A DNA stretch of 64,000 nucleotides from CAWGUU01 sp963825765 (GCA_963825765.1 CAWGUU010000001.1:1-64000); one strand, 5' to 3'; counted from the first letter of the stretch, positions 51,129 to 59,807 are shown. Notes: a model not told the origin generated them from the letters alone. Translations and numbers: made by a program.

Positions 51129-52838
51129 ATGAACGACCCTCCCACTACAGTCCGCGACGCGATGGCGATCACCGAGACGAGTCCCGCAACGGACGCGCCG
51201 GCGCCTCCCGAGGAGCAGCTCCTGGAGCAGAGCGGCACGGGTGGCACCGACCACAAACTCATTGGAACGCTCTTCGCCGTCGCCGCCGTCGCGTTTCTGC
51301 TGGTCGGCGGGGCGCTGGCGGTTGTCATGCGGGCCCAGCTGTCGGGGCCCGACCTCGACATCGTCGGGGGCGGCGGCTTCCGGCTGCTCTCCACCATGCA
51401 CGGCGTGATCATGGTGTTCCTCTTCCTCCTACCGATGTGGCTCGGGCTGGCCAGCGCCATGGTGCCCCTGCAGATCGGTGCCACCCGGATGGCCTTCCCC
51501 CGCCTCCATGCCCTCTCCCTCTGGATGTTCCTCGGCGGGGCCGGAATGGTCTGCGCCGCTCCTTTCGTCTCCGACGTGATCAGTGGCTGGGACCTGAGCC
51601 GCCCGATCCCCGAGGGCTACGCGGTTGCTGCGGGCAACGGTCCCGACCTGCTCATCCTCGGCCTCATGGTTGTCTCCGTGGCCGCCATCGTCGCCGCCAT
51701 CAACCTGATCGTCACCATCCTCCAGCTCCGGGCCCCCGGTCTCACCCCCGTCCGCCTGCCGATGTTCAGCTGGACGGTGGCCGTCTCCAGCTCCGTGCTG
51801 CTCCTCGCCCTTCCCGTTCTGGTCGGGGCGCTCCTCATGCTCTTCGTCGACCGCCACTACGGGGGGCCGCTCTTCAGCGGCTTCACCGGCAGCCGGGGTG
51901 GCAACCCGCTGCTGTGGCCCCGCCTGTTCTGGTTCGCTGTCTACCCGCTGCTGTGGGCGCTCCTGCTGCCGGCGCTGGGTGTGATCGCGGACATCGTTCC
52001 CGTGCTGACCCGCAGCCCCCTCTTCAGCCGGGCCCGGGCGGGCGTGGCGGTGGTGGCCATCGGCGTCCTCGCCTTCTTCGGCTGGGGCAGCGAGGTGCCG
52101 AGCCTGTCGCGCGCCAAGCTGCTGTTCGCCGTCGGCGCCCTCGCCGTGCTGGCCCCGGTGGGCCTGCTGGTGCTGAACCTGCTGCTCAGCCTGCGGACGG
52201 CGGCCCGCACCGATCGTGGCCTGCGGCGGCGGCTCGGCTCCGGGCTCGGGCTCCACGTGGTGGGCTTCGTGGCCCTGCTCGGGGTGGGATTGGCCGGAGC
52301 GCTGGTTTCGGCCCTCGACGCCACCGGCGCCTCGCACACCAACTACTGGTCGGTCGCCACCCAGAACAGCCTCTTCTTCGGCCCGGCCACCATCGCCGCC
52401 GCCGCCGCCCTGGTCTACTGGGCGCCGAAGCTCTGGGGGCGCAGCCTCTCCGAGAGCCTGAGCCGGTTCCAGGCGCTCGCCCTCACCGTCGGATCACTTC
52501 TCGCCTTCCTGCCCATGTTCGTGCTCGGCATCCAGGACATGGGCACCGACGTCGGCACCTACGACGCCGACGCCGGCTGGGCCGCCGCCAACCTCGCCTC
52601 GGCGCTCGGCACCGCCCTATTGGTGTTCGGCCTGCTCCTGCTCGTGCTGAACCTGCTGTCCAGCGTGGTGGCCAAGCGGGGCGACCCGGCCGGGGCCGAC
52701 CCGTGGGGCGGCCGCACGCTGGAGTGGGCGACCTCGTCGCCGCCCCCGCCGTACAACTTCGACACGCTCCCCGAGGTCCGCTCGGACTCGCCGCTCGTCG
52801 ACCTCGGCCCGAGCCCCGACAGCCATCCGGAGTCCTGA
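51129..52838 (+). CDS. Haem-copper oxidase subunit I paralogue lacking catalytic ligands
   Basis: 569 aa, about 12 helices, start ATG 51129. Clearly homologous to the CtaD encoded at 55601: TMHGVIMVFLFLLPMWLG, GATRMAFPRLHALSLW, GGNPLLWPRLFW and the C-terminal DPWGGRTLEW match it. Ligands are lost: the CuB/Tyr motif HPEVY is YPLLW (272-276), the helix VII His pair is replaced within GWGSEVPS (318-325), and the helix X HFHYVL with both haem ligands is TQNSLF (about 411-416). Only the helix II His (91) remains. It cannot reduce oxygen in the known way; its function is unknown, possibly structural. Coupled to the COX3-like gene. Confidence 0.85.
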   Translation: MNDPPTTVRDAMAITETSPATDAPAPPEEQLLEQSGTGGTDHKLIGTLFAVAAVAFLLVGGALAVVMRAQLSGPDLDIVGGGGFRLLSTMHGVIMVFLFLLPMWLGLASAMVPLQIGATRMAFPRLHALSLWMFLGGAGMVCAAPFVSDVISGWDLSRPIPEGYAVAAGNGPDLLILGLMVVSVAAIVAAINLIVTILQLRAPGLTPVRLPMFSWTVAVSSSVLLLALPVLVGALLMLFVDRHYGGPLFSGFTGSRGGNPLLWPRLFWFAVYPLLWALLLPALGVIADIVPVLTRSPLFSRARAGVAVVAIGVLAFFGWGSEVPSLSRAKLLFAVGALAVLAPVGLLVLNLLLSLRTAARTDRGLRRRLGSGLGLHVVGFVALLGVGLAGALVSALDATGASHTNYWSVATQNSLFFGPATIAAAAALVYWAPKLWGRSLSESLSRFQALALTVGSLLAFLPMFVLGIQDMGTDVGTYDADAGWAAANLASALGTALLVFGLLLLVLNLLSSVVAKRGDPAGADPWGGRTLEWATSSPPPPYNFDTLPEVRSDSPLVDLGPSPDSHPES

Positions 52839-53504
52839 TGGCCGCCGTCACCACCCCCGCCCGAGCGGGCGACGCCACACCGGCTGCCGCCTCCTCCTCC
52901 GCTCCGCTCGCCCTGTCGAGCGGCGAGCGCCCCACACCGGCCAAGGTCCTGCCCGACCGCACCCGCGCCCTCGGCACGCTTCTGTTCATGGCCGCCGACG
53001 CCATGGTGCTCGGCGCCATCGTCGCCGCCTATCTCGCGGTGAAGAGCGGTGCGCCGTACTGGCCGCACCGGGGGGTCGACGTCGGCACTTACATCCCCAC
53101 CGTGGTCTCCATCACCGCCTTTCTCGCCCTCTTCTCGTCCCAATGGGCGGTGACGTCGACGAGGCTCAACGACCAGCGCAACGCCGCCTACGCCCTCGGG
53201 ACTCACGGTGTTCTTCGGCGTGGCCATGGCCACCGCCGAGCTCCACGCCCTCGGCACCGCCGGGTTCGGCGTCGGCGACCACGCCTACGGCGCCTTCTAC
53301 TTCCTCTTGGTCGGCTTCAGCGTCGCCCACGTCGTCGCCGGCATCCCGCTGCTGGTCATGCTGACCGGACGCTCCCTCGCCGGTCACTTCTCCAGCGAGC
53401 AGCACGACCCCTTGCGGGCCGGGGTCCTCTACTGGCAGTACGCCATGGCCGTCTGGTTCACGGTGGCGACGGTGCTGTTCGTGGTGTCCGCGGTGCACGG
53501 CTGA
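52838..53504 (+). pseudogene. Short COX3-like subunit, frameshifted
   Basis: Starts at ATG 52838, overlapping the previous stop (TGATG). First part: RALGTLLFMAADAMVLGAI and VVSITAFLALFSSQWAVTS, helices typical of subunit III. At 53196-53199 (CTCGGGA) one extra base breaks the frame; the sequence continues one base off as LTVFFGVAMATAELHALG, AFYFLLVGFSVAHVVAGIP, QYAMAVWFTVATVLFVVS to TGA 53504. The corrected protein is about 221 aa with five helices. The tight junctions on both sides suggest a functional gene and a sequencing error. Confidence 0.72.
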
Positions 53505-54487
53505 TGCTGCGCACCAACGTCATCACCCCGCTGGCCCGCTTCTTCCTGAGCCTCTCGGCGGCCTCGGGGCTGGGACTGGTGGGCTACGGCCTCTTCACCG
53601 GCGACATGCTGGGCATCACCCTCATGCTGGTGGTGCTCGTGGTCGCCGGCTTCACGGGGATCGTCGTGAGCGGCTACCGCGTCAACGACGTCGCCGTCAC
53701 CGTGCCCGCCGACGCCCCTGCGCCCCAGCGCCTCGAGGTGGTCAGGGTGGACCTGCCCGGCGGCGGTGCATGGCCGTTCACCGCCGCCCTGTCGCTCACC
53801 CTGCTCCTGCTGGGACTCGTCATGGGACCGATCGTCGCCTACTTCGGCCTCGCCGTCGGCGCCATCACCGCGATCGGCTGGCTGGCCCAGGTCTCGTCCG
53901 ACATGACCGGGCGCCACGCCAACCTGCTGCCGCTGGGCCTTCCGGTGCTCGGCCTGTGCGCCATCGCCTCGATCATCTTCTTCGTCTCCCGCGTGCTGCT
54001 GGCCGTCCCCGAACAGGCCTCCACGTTCATCGCCCTGATGCTGGCGGTGATGATCATGGCCGCCGCCAGCCTTCTGGCCCTGAAGCCGACCATCCCGGGC
54101 AGGACCGGCGCCTGGATCCTCGGGATCTCCGCCCTCGCCATGATCGGCGCCGGCATCGTCGCCGCCAACGCCGGCGAGCGCGCCATCGAGAAGCACGAGG
54201 GACACGAGACGGTCGAGATCAAGGCAAAGGACATCGCCTTCGACGCCAAGGAGCTGGAGTTCCACGCCGAGTCCGAGTCGAAGCTGCTCTTCGACAACGA
54301 GGACACGGGCATCCTCCACAACGTGGCGATCTACGAGCACGACGCCAAGGGCCCGATCGTCTTCCAGGGCGACGTCATCAACGGGCCGGGCGAGGTCACC
54401 TACAAGTTCAAGTCGCCCGCCCTCGGCGAGTACTACTTCCAGTGCGACATCCACCCCAACATGAACGGCAAGGTCGTCGTCGAGTGA
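53504..54487 (+). CDS. Multi-span membrane protein with C-terminal blue-copper (cupredoxin) domain
   Basis: 327 aa, start ATG 53504 overlapping the COX3-like stop. Six or seven helices (about residues 12-225) precede a periplasmic cupredoxin domain (about 230-327). Type-1 copper ligands are visible as His in GILHNVAIYEH and Cys-x2-His-x2-Met in FQCDIHPNMNG. Such a fusion could deliver electrons or copper. Its position between a ligand-less COX1 paralogue and the genuine ctaC suggests it works with that module; this is inference. Confidence 0.8.
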   Translation: MLRTNVITPLARFFLSLSAASGLGLVGYGLFTGDMLGITLMLVVLVVAGFTGIVVSGYRVNDVAVTVPADAPAPQRLEVVRVDLPGGGAWPFTAALSLTLLLLGLVMGPIVAYFGLAVGAITAIGWLAQVSSDMTGRHANLLPLGLPVLGLCAIASIIFFVSRVLLAVPEQASTFIALMLAVMIMAAASLLALKPTIPGRTGAWILGISALAMIGAGIVAANAGERAIEKHEGHETVEIKAKDIAFDAKELEFHAESESKLLFDNEDTGILHNVAIYEHDAKGPIVFQGDVINGPGEVTYKFKSPALGEYYFQCDIHPNMNGKVVVE

Positions 54488-54526
54488 GGGTTTGGCATCT
54501 TCGTCACACAACAGACAGAGTCGATG

Positions 54527-54544
54527 ATGTGAAGCGCTTCACGA
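54527..54544 (+). promoter_or_regulatory. Candidate Rex operator over the ctaC start
   Basis: ATGTGAAGCGCTTCACGA matches 12 of 14 informative positions of TTGTGAANNNNTTCACAA, with a perfect 14-bp palindrome at 54529-54542. It includes the GTG start codon of ctaC, so it may be constrained by coding sequence or occur by chance. Confidence 0.4.
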
Positions 54545-55539
54545 AGTGGGGCCGGGCGAAGTGGATCCTGCCCCCCGGCCTCCTGCTCCTGCTGGCCGGC
54601 TGCGCCAAGAACGCCCCGCAGACGACGATGGAATCCAAGGGCCCGGTGGCCGAGTCCATCTACAACCTGTCGGCCCCGGTGTTCATCCTCGCCGGCATCG
54701 TGTTCGTCCTGGTCCAGGCCCTCGTGCTCATCGCCGCCATCAAGTTCCGCGACCGGCCCGGTGCCAAGGAGCCCAAGCAGGTGCACGGCAACACCCGCCT
54801 CGAGGTGGGCTGGACGCTCATCCCCGCGCTCATCCTGTTCGCCGTCGCCATCCCCACCATCAAGACCATCTTCGACCTCAGCCGCACGCCGGCGAACGCC
54901 ATGAAGGTCACCGTCACCGGCCACCAGTTCTGGTGGGAGTACCGCTACGACGACCTGGGGATCGTCACTGCCAACGAGCTGCACCTCCCCGTCGGCCGGC
55001 CCGTCGAGATGCAGCTCGTGAGCAACGACGTGATCCACAGCTTCTGGGTGCCCGCCTTCGCCGGCAAGACCGACGTCATCCCGGGCCGCCCCAACCGGAT
55101 GACCTTCACCGCCGGCGAGGCGGGCAGGTTCCCCGGACAGTGCACCGAGTACTGCGGCCTGTCCCACGCCAACATGCGGAACTGGGCGGTGGCCCAGACT
55201 CCCGGCGACTTCGACGCCTGGGTGGTGTCCCAGCGGGCCGCCGCCGCGCCCCCGCCCGCCGGCGGCGAGGCGGCCGAGGGGCTCACCCTGTTCGAGACGA
55301 AGGGGTGCGGCGGGTGCCATACCGTCGAGGGCACCTCCCGGGGCAAGACCGGGCCCAACCTGACCCACCTGTACAGCCGTGAGACGTTCGCCGGCAGCAT
55401 GTTCACCCTGAACACCGACAACCTGCGCGACTGGCTGCAGAACCCGCCCGGGGTGAAGCCCGGCTCGCAGATGCCCAACCTGAATCTCAGTTCCAACGAG
55501 ATCACCAAGCTGATCGCCTACCTGGAGACCCTGCGATGA
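54529..55539 (+). CDS. ctaC: caa3-type cytochrome c oxidase subunit II with fused cytochrome c
   Basis: Electron entry subunit of the terminal oxidase, 336 aa. Start GTG 54529 (VKRFTKWGRAKW); ATG just upstream runs into TGA. Lipoprotein-like signal LLLLLAGC, two helices, then the CuA domain with GHQFWWEYRY, HSFWVPAF and CTEYCGLSHANM. A C-terminal cytochrome c domain with GCGGCHTVEG and SQMPNLNL (Met ligand) makes it caa3-type. Confidence 0.95.
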   Translation: MKRFTKWGRAKWILPPGLLLLLAGCAKNAPQTTMESKGPVAESIYNLSAPVFILAGIVFVLVQALVLIAAIKFRDRPGAKEPKQVHGNTRLEVGWTLIPALILFAVAIPTIKTIFDLSRTPANAMKVTVTGHQFWWEYRYDDLGIVTANELHLPVGRPVEMQLVSNDVIHSFWVPAFAGKTDVIPGRPNRMTFTAGEAGRFPGQCTEYCGLSHANMRNWAVAQTPGDFDAWVVSQRAAAAPPPAGGEAAEGLTLFETKGCGGCHTVEGTSRGKTGPNLTHLYSRETFAGSMFTLNTDNLRDWLQNPPGVKPGSQMPNLNLSSNEITKLIAYLETLR

Positions 55540-55600
55540 ACCACAGGCCCACGAGTTCCCGGTCGTCGGGCGGATTTTGCCATCTTTCGGGGAGGTGCTG

Positions 55601-57682
55601 ATGGCTACCGTCACCCGCCCCTCACCCACCGCCGCCCCGGCCGCGCCCCTGCGGGCGGCGCCGGTCAAGCTCTTCCGCCGACCCACCGGCTACCAGAAGG
55701 GCATGTGGGGGTGGATCACCACCATCGACCACAAGAAGATCGGGATCATGTACATGGTCACCGCCGGGATGTTCTTCGTCCTCGGCGGTTTCGAGGCCAT
55801 GCTGCTGCGCATCCAGCTCGGAACGCCGGAGAGCACCTTCCTGAGCGCCGAGGCCTACAACCAGGTCTTCACCATGCACGGCACCACCATGATCTTCCTG
55901 GTGATCATGCCGTTGTCGGCAGGCTTCGCCAACTACCTGCTGCCGTTGATGATCGGCGCCCGCGACGTCGCTTTCCCCCGGCTCAACGCCTTCGGCTTCT
56001 GGGTCTTCCTGGTCGGTGGCTTGTTCATGTACTCCAGCTTCTTCCTGGGGGGCATGCCCAACGGCGGCTGGTTCGGCTACACGCCCCTCACCGAGGTCCT
56101 CCCCGGCCACAACATCGACTTCTGGGTCTTCGGGCTCCAGATCCTCGGCATCGCGTCCCTCAGCGGTGCGGTGAACCTGATCGTCACCGTCATCAACATG
56201 CGGGCGCCGGGCATGAGCCTGATGCGGATGCCGGTCTTCGTGTGGATGTCGCTGGTGGCCCAGTTCCTCCTGCTCTTCGCCATCCCGATCATCACCGTGG
56301 CCCTGTTCCTGCTCAGCTTCGACAGGATGTTCTCCACCAACTTCTTCGTGCCGTCGTCGGGAGGCGATCCGCTGCTCTGGCAGCACCTGTTCTGGCTGTT
56401 CGGCCATCCGGAGGTCTACATCCTGATCCTCCCGGCCATGGGGATCGTGTCGGAGATCCTCCCGGTCTTCTCCCGCAAGCCGCTGTTCGGCTACGCCGTG
56501 ATGGTCTTCTCCGGCATCGCCATCGGCCTCATGGGCTGGGGCGTCTGGGTCCACCACATGTTCGCCACGGGCCTGGGCCCGGTGGCGCTGTCGGCGTTCG
56601 CCGCCTCCACCATGTTCATCGCGGTGCCCACCGGAGTGAAGATCTTCAACTGGATCAGCACCATGTGGGGGGGCAAGATCAAGCTGACCACTCCGATGCT
56701 GTTCGCCATCGGGTTCGTGGCCATGTTCACCATCGGCGGCCTGTCCGGCGTCACCCACGCGGTCGTGCCCTCCGACACCCAGCAGACCGACACCTACTAC
56801 ATCGTCGCCCACTTCCACTACGTGCTGTTCGGCGGCAGCATGTTCGGGCTCTTCGGCGGCGCCTACTACTGGTGGCCCAAGATCACCGGCCGGATGCTGA
56901 GCGACACGATCGGCAAGGTCCACTTCTGGCTCATGATGATCGGCTTCAACCTCACCTTCGGGCCGTTCCACATTCTCGGGCTGCAAGGGATGCCACGGCG
57001 GATCTACACCTACCCCGAGGGCAAGGGCTGGGACTTCTGGAACTTCGCGGCCACCATCGGCTCGTTCCTCATCGCCATTTCGTTCCTCGTCTTCCTCTAC
57101 AACGTGTGGCACAGCCGCAAGAACCCTCATGCCGGTGACGACCCCTGGGACGCCCGCAGCCTGGAGTGGTCGATCCCCTCGCCTCCCCCCGAGTACAACT
57201 TCGCCGAGATCCCGCTGGTCACGGCCCGCGACGACTTCTGGCACCGCAAGTACACCGAGGACGACGAGGGCCGAGCCGTCCGCCGGGAGGTCCCCGGCTT
57301 GCCAGCTGTCGTGGCCAAGGAGCCGGCCGAGCACGACGAAGACGCCGACGGTGTTCCGTCCGAGGACAGCGCCCCCGACGCGCCCCACGCCGAGGAACCG
57401 CCCCACATCCACATGCCGTCGCCGTCGTACTGGCCGGCGGTGACCTCTCTGGCCCTGCCGATCATCTCCTACGGGATGATCTACAAGGCCTACGTGGTGG
57501 CGGCCCTGGGCGGCGTGTGGATCCTCGGCTGCCTCTTTGCCTGGGCCCTGGAGCCGGCCACCGCGCCGGAGGACACGAATGGGCACGGCGACGACCACAG
57601 CCCCGACGACCACGACGCGCCGGACGAGGCAGTCTCACCGGACGACGCGACCCCCGAGCTCGAGACGGCGGACCGTACGTGA
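55601..57682 (+). CDS. ctaD: Cytochrome c oxidase subunit I (caa3 type)
   Basis: Catalytic subunit reducing oxygen at the haem a3-CuB centre, 693 aa from ATG 55601 with GGGGAGG upstream. All ligands present: TMHGTTM (haem a), GHPEVYILILP (CuB and cross-linked Tyr), WVHHMF (CuB), HFHYVLFGG (haem a3/a). After the core and the DPWDARSLEWSIPSPPPEYNF motif there is an acidic linker and two extra helices (LALPIISYGMIYKAYVVAAL, VWILGCLFAWAL), ending in an Asp/His-rich tail. Overlaps ctaE by 4 bp (GTGA). Confidence 0.97.
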   Translation: MATVTRPSPTAAPAAPLRAAPVKLFRRPTGYQKGMWGWITTIDHKKIGIMYMVTAGMFFVLGGFEAMLLRIQLGTPESTFLSAEAYNQVFTMHGTTMIFLVIMPLSAGFANYLLPLMIGARDVAFPRLNAFGFWVFLVGGLFMYSSFFLGGMPNGGWFGYTPLTEVLPGHNIDFWVFGLQILGIASLSGAVNLIVTVINMRAPGMSLMRMPVFVWMSLVAQFLLLFAIPIITVALFLLSFDRMFSTNFFVPSSGGDPLLWQHLFWLFGHPEVYILILPAMGIVSEILPVFSRKPLFGYAVMVFSGIAIGLMGWGVWVHHMFATGLGPVALSAFAASTMFIAVPTGVKIFNWISTMWGGKIKLTTPMLFAIGFVAMFTIGGLSGVTHAVVPSDTQQTDTYYIVAHFHYVLFGGSMFGLFGGAYYWWPKITGRMLSDTIGKVHFWLMMIGFNLTFGPFHILGLQGMPRRIYTYPEGKGWDFWNFAATIGSFLIAISFLVFLYNVWHSRKNPHAGDDPWDARSLEWSIPSPPPEYNFAEIPLVTARDDFWHRKYTEDDEGRAVRREVPGLPAVVAKEPAEHDEDADGVPSEDSAPDAPHAEEPPHIHMPSPSYWPAVTSLALPIISYGMIYKAYVVAALGGVWILGCLFAWALEPATAPEDTNGHGDDHSPDDHDAPDEAVSPDDATPELETADRT

Positions 57683-58365
57683 CCACCACCGGCACCCACA
57701 CCGATCAGGAGTCGGGCGGCCAGGATCCGGGGGGCCAGGCCGAGCCCAGCACGCCCGCCTCCGCCGGGAGCCACGGCGAGATGGTCCATGAGGGCCACCC
57801 GCCCACCTCCACCGGCCTGAGCCACGAGAAGCTGGCGATGTGGGCCTTCCTCGGCTCCGAGTGCCTGCTCTTCGGTGCCCTGATCTCCACGTACCTGCTG
57901 TACAAGGGCCAGAGCGAGCAGGGCTCGATCACCCCCGTCGACGTGTTCGACATCCCTTACACGTCGGTCAGCTCGTTCGTCCTGCTGATGAGCAGCCTCA
58001 CCATGGTCCTGGCCCTTGCCGCCATCCAGCGGGGCGACCACCGCCGCCTGCGGCTGTGGACGCTCACGACTGCCCTGCTCGGGGCCACGTTCGTAGGCGG
58101 CCAGGCCTACGAGTTCACCGTGTTCGTCAGGGAGGGCCTCAACCTGCGGACCAACCTGTTCGGCAGCACGTTCTACGTGCTCACCGGATTCCACGGGGCC
58201 CACGTCACCATCGGCGTGCTGATGCTGCTTTCGCTGTGCGTCTTGTCGATCAAAGGCAGGATCCCCGCCGAGCGGGCAGAGGCGGTGGAGCTCGTCGGCC
58301 TCTACTGGCACTTCGTCGACGTAGTGTGGATCGTGATCTTCACCCTCGTGTACCTGATCCCGTGA
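57679..58365 (+). CDS. ctaE: Cytochrome c oxidase subunit III
   Basis: 228 aa, start GTG 57679. A hydrophilic N-terminus of about 50 residues precedes five helices: KLAMWAFLGSECLLFGALIS (conserved Glu), TALLGATFVGGQAYEF, TFYVLTGFHGAHVTIGVLM and GLYWHFVDVVWIVIFTLVYL. These are the subunit III hallmarks. Coupled to ctaD and ctaF by GTGA overlaps. Confidence 0.95.
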   Translation: MTTTGTHTDQESGGQDPGGQAEPSTPASAGSHGEMVHEGHPPTSTGLSHEKLAMWAFLGSECLLFGALISTYLLYKGQSEQGSITPVDVFDIPYTSVSSFVLLMSSLTMVLALAAIQRGDHRRLRLWTLTTALLGATFVGGQAYEFTVFVREGLNLRTNLFGSTFYVLTGFHGAHVTIGVLMLLSLCVLSIKGRIPAERAEAVELVGLYWHFVDVVWIVIFTLVYLIP

Positions 58366-58733
58366 GCGAAACGCTCAGGGAGGCCAAGGAGAAGGCAGAG
58401 CACACCCCCGGCGGTCCGGTCGTCGAGACGACACCGGAGGAAGGTGGCACCAAGCACGCCCACCCCACCGAGTGGGAGTACATCAAGATCGCGATCATCC
58501 TCTGCCTGATCACCCTGGCCGAGGTGGCCGTCTACTACGTCGAGATGCTGAAGGGTGCCCTGCCCTTCATCCTGATCACGATGTCGGTCGTCAAGTTCGC
58601 GCTGGTCGTGCTGTGGTTCATGCACCTTCGCTTCGACAGCAAATTGTTCCGGCGACTGTTCTTCACCGGGCTCGCCCTGGCCGGCTTCTGCTTCGGCATC
58701 GTGCTCACGACCTTCCAAGTGTGGACGCGCTGA
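58362..58733 (+). CDS. ctaF: Cytochrome c oxidase subunit IV (CtaF/COX4_pro)
   Basis: 123 aa, start GTG 58362. Polar N-terminus, then EWEYIKIAIILCLITLAEVAVYYVEML, a second helix ALPFILITMSVVKFALVVLWFMHLRFD and a third GLALAGFCFGIVLTTFQVW. Matches the small bacterial subunit IV that stabilises caa3 oxidases. Overlaps ctaE by 4 bp and ctaG by 13 bp. Confidence 0.9.
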   Translation: MSETLREAKEKAEHTPGGPVVETTPEEGGTKHAHPTEWEYIKIAIILCLITLAEVAVYYVEMLKGALPFILITMSVVKFALVVLWFMHLRFDSKLFRRLFFTGLALAGFCFGIVLTTFQVWTR

Positions 58734-59635
58734 CCCTGGCGGCAGCGGTCCCCTTCCCGGGGTGGCACTTCCACCTCGACGTCTGGCTCCTCGTCGGGCT
58801 CCTGTCCGGCGGGTACTGGTTGGCTCTGCACCGTGAGCGTGGCCGTCGCGGTCCGAACGGCCCGGCCGTGGCCACGAGGGGCCAGGTCGTGGCCTTCGCC
58901 TCGGCGATGGTGCTCATGTGGGCGATCTCGGACTGGCCGGTCCACGACGTGGCCGAGGGCTACCTCTACAGCTTCCACATGGTCCAGCACCTGGTGCTCA
59001 CCCTCGGCGTGGCCCTGCTGCTCCTCGTGGGGACGCCCGCGTGGCTGGCCCGGCGCCTGCTGTCGCCCCCCGGGCTGCTCAAGATCGTGCGGTGGTTGGC
59101 CCGGCCGGTGCCGGCGCTCATCCAGTTCAACCTGATCCTGGTCCTGAGCCACTGGCCGGTGGTGGTCGAGGCCACCCTGCTCCACCATCCGCTGCACTTC
59201 GTGGCCCACGCCGTGCTGCTCGGCTCCGCGGTGCTGATGTGGCTGCCGATCGCCAGCCCGCTGCCCGAGGTACCCCGGCTGGCCCCGCCCCTGCAGATGC
59301 TCTACCTGTTCCTGCAGACGATCGTCCCCACCATCCCCGCCTCGTTCCTCACCTTCGGATCGAAGCCGCTGTACCCGATCTACGAGACCTTCCCCCGACT
59401 CTGGGGCATCTCGGCGCTCACCGACCAGCTCACCGCCGGGCTGCTGATGAAGGTCGGTGCCGGGTTCTACCTGTGGATCGTCATCGCGGTGGTCTTCTTC
59501 CGCTGGTACGCGGAGGAGGAGAAGTCGGGCGCCGGCTCCGCCCACCAGCCCGACGTGCTCCTCTGGCACGACGTCGAGGCCGAGCTGAGGCGCCTCGAGG
59601 CCGAGTCGAAGGCGCCGCCGCCGCCACCCGCCTGA
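58721..59635 (+). CDS. ctaG: caa3 oxidase assembly factor CtaG
   Basis: Membrane protein needed for caa3 oxidase assembly, 304 aa, start GTG 58721. About seven helices with conserved His-rich motifs: PGWHFHLDVWLLVGL, SFHMVQHLVL, LSHWPVVVEATLLHHPLHFVAH and TSLTDQ-like SALTDQLTAGLLMKV. These fit the CtaG_Cox11-independent (caa3_CtaG) family, proposed to act in copper delivery. Last gene of the oxidase operon. Confidence 0.92.
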   Translation: MDALTLAAAVPFPGWHFHLDVWLLVGLLSGGYWLALHRERGRRGPNGPAVATRGQVVAFASAMVLMWAISDWPVHDVAEGYLYSFHMVQHLVLTLGVALLLLVGTPAWLARRLLSPPGLLKIVRWLARPVPALIQFNLILVLSHWPVVVEATLLHHPLHFVAHAVLLGSAVLMWLPIASPLPEVPRLAPPLQMLYLFLQTIVPTIPASFLTFGSKPLYPIYETFPRLWGISALTDQLTAGLLMKVGAGFYLWIVIAVVFFRWYAEEEKSGAGSAHQPDVLLWHDVEAELRRLEAESKAPPPPPA

Positions 59636-59686
59636 CCGCCGCCGCCCGCCTGAGCCGAGCCGGGCCGGGCCGGGCGTTTTCGGGTC

Positions 59687-59733
59687 GAGTGTGCAAGAAA
59701 CCCTCGATATTGCACGTTCTTGCACAGTCATCG
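59687..59733. repeat. Dyad-symmetric intergenic element, copy B
   Basis: Second copy of the 47-bp element seen at 39761-39807, here 50 bp after ctaG. Arms TGTGCAAGAA (59690-59699) and TTCTTGCACA (59717-59726) are a perfect 10-bp inverted repeat; total span 37 bp as in copy A. A GC-rich CGGGC-repeat tract precedes it (about 59654-59684). Confidence 0.5.
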
Positions 59734-59807
59734 GTGTCGTTCGACGGTGTTCCACGTCTGACGGATGGCCCGGCCCGTTTCGTCGATCGGCGGCGATCGG
59801 TGCGACG

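Noticed and set aside
51129..52838. Annotation of the COX1 paralogue as a cbb3 oxidase or nitric oxide reductase subunit
   Set aside because: Both of those families keep six His ligands; this protein keeps at most one, and it aligns best with the A-type CtaD next to it.
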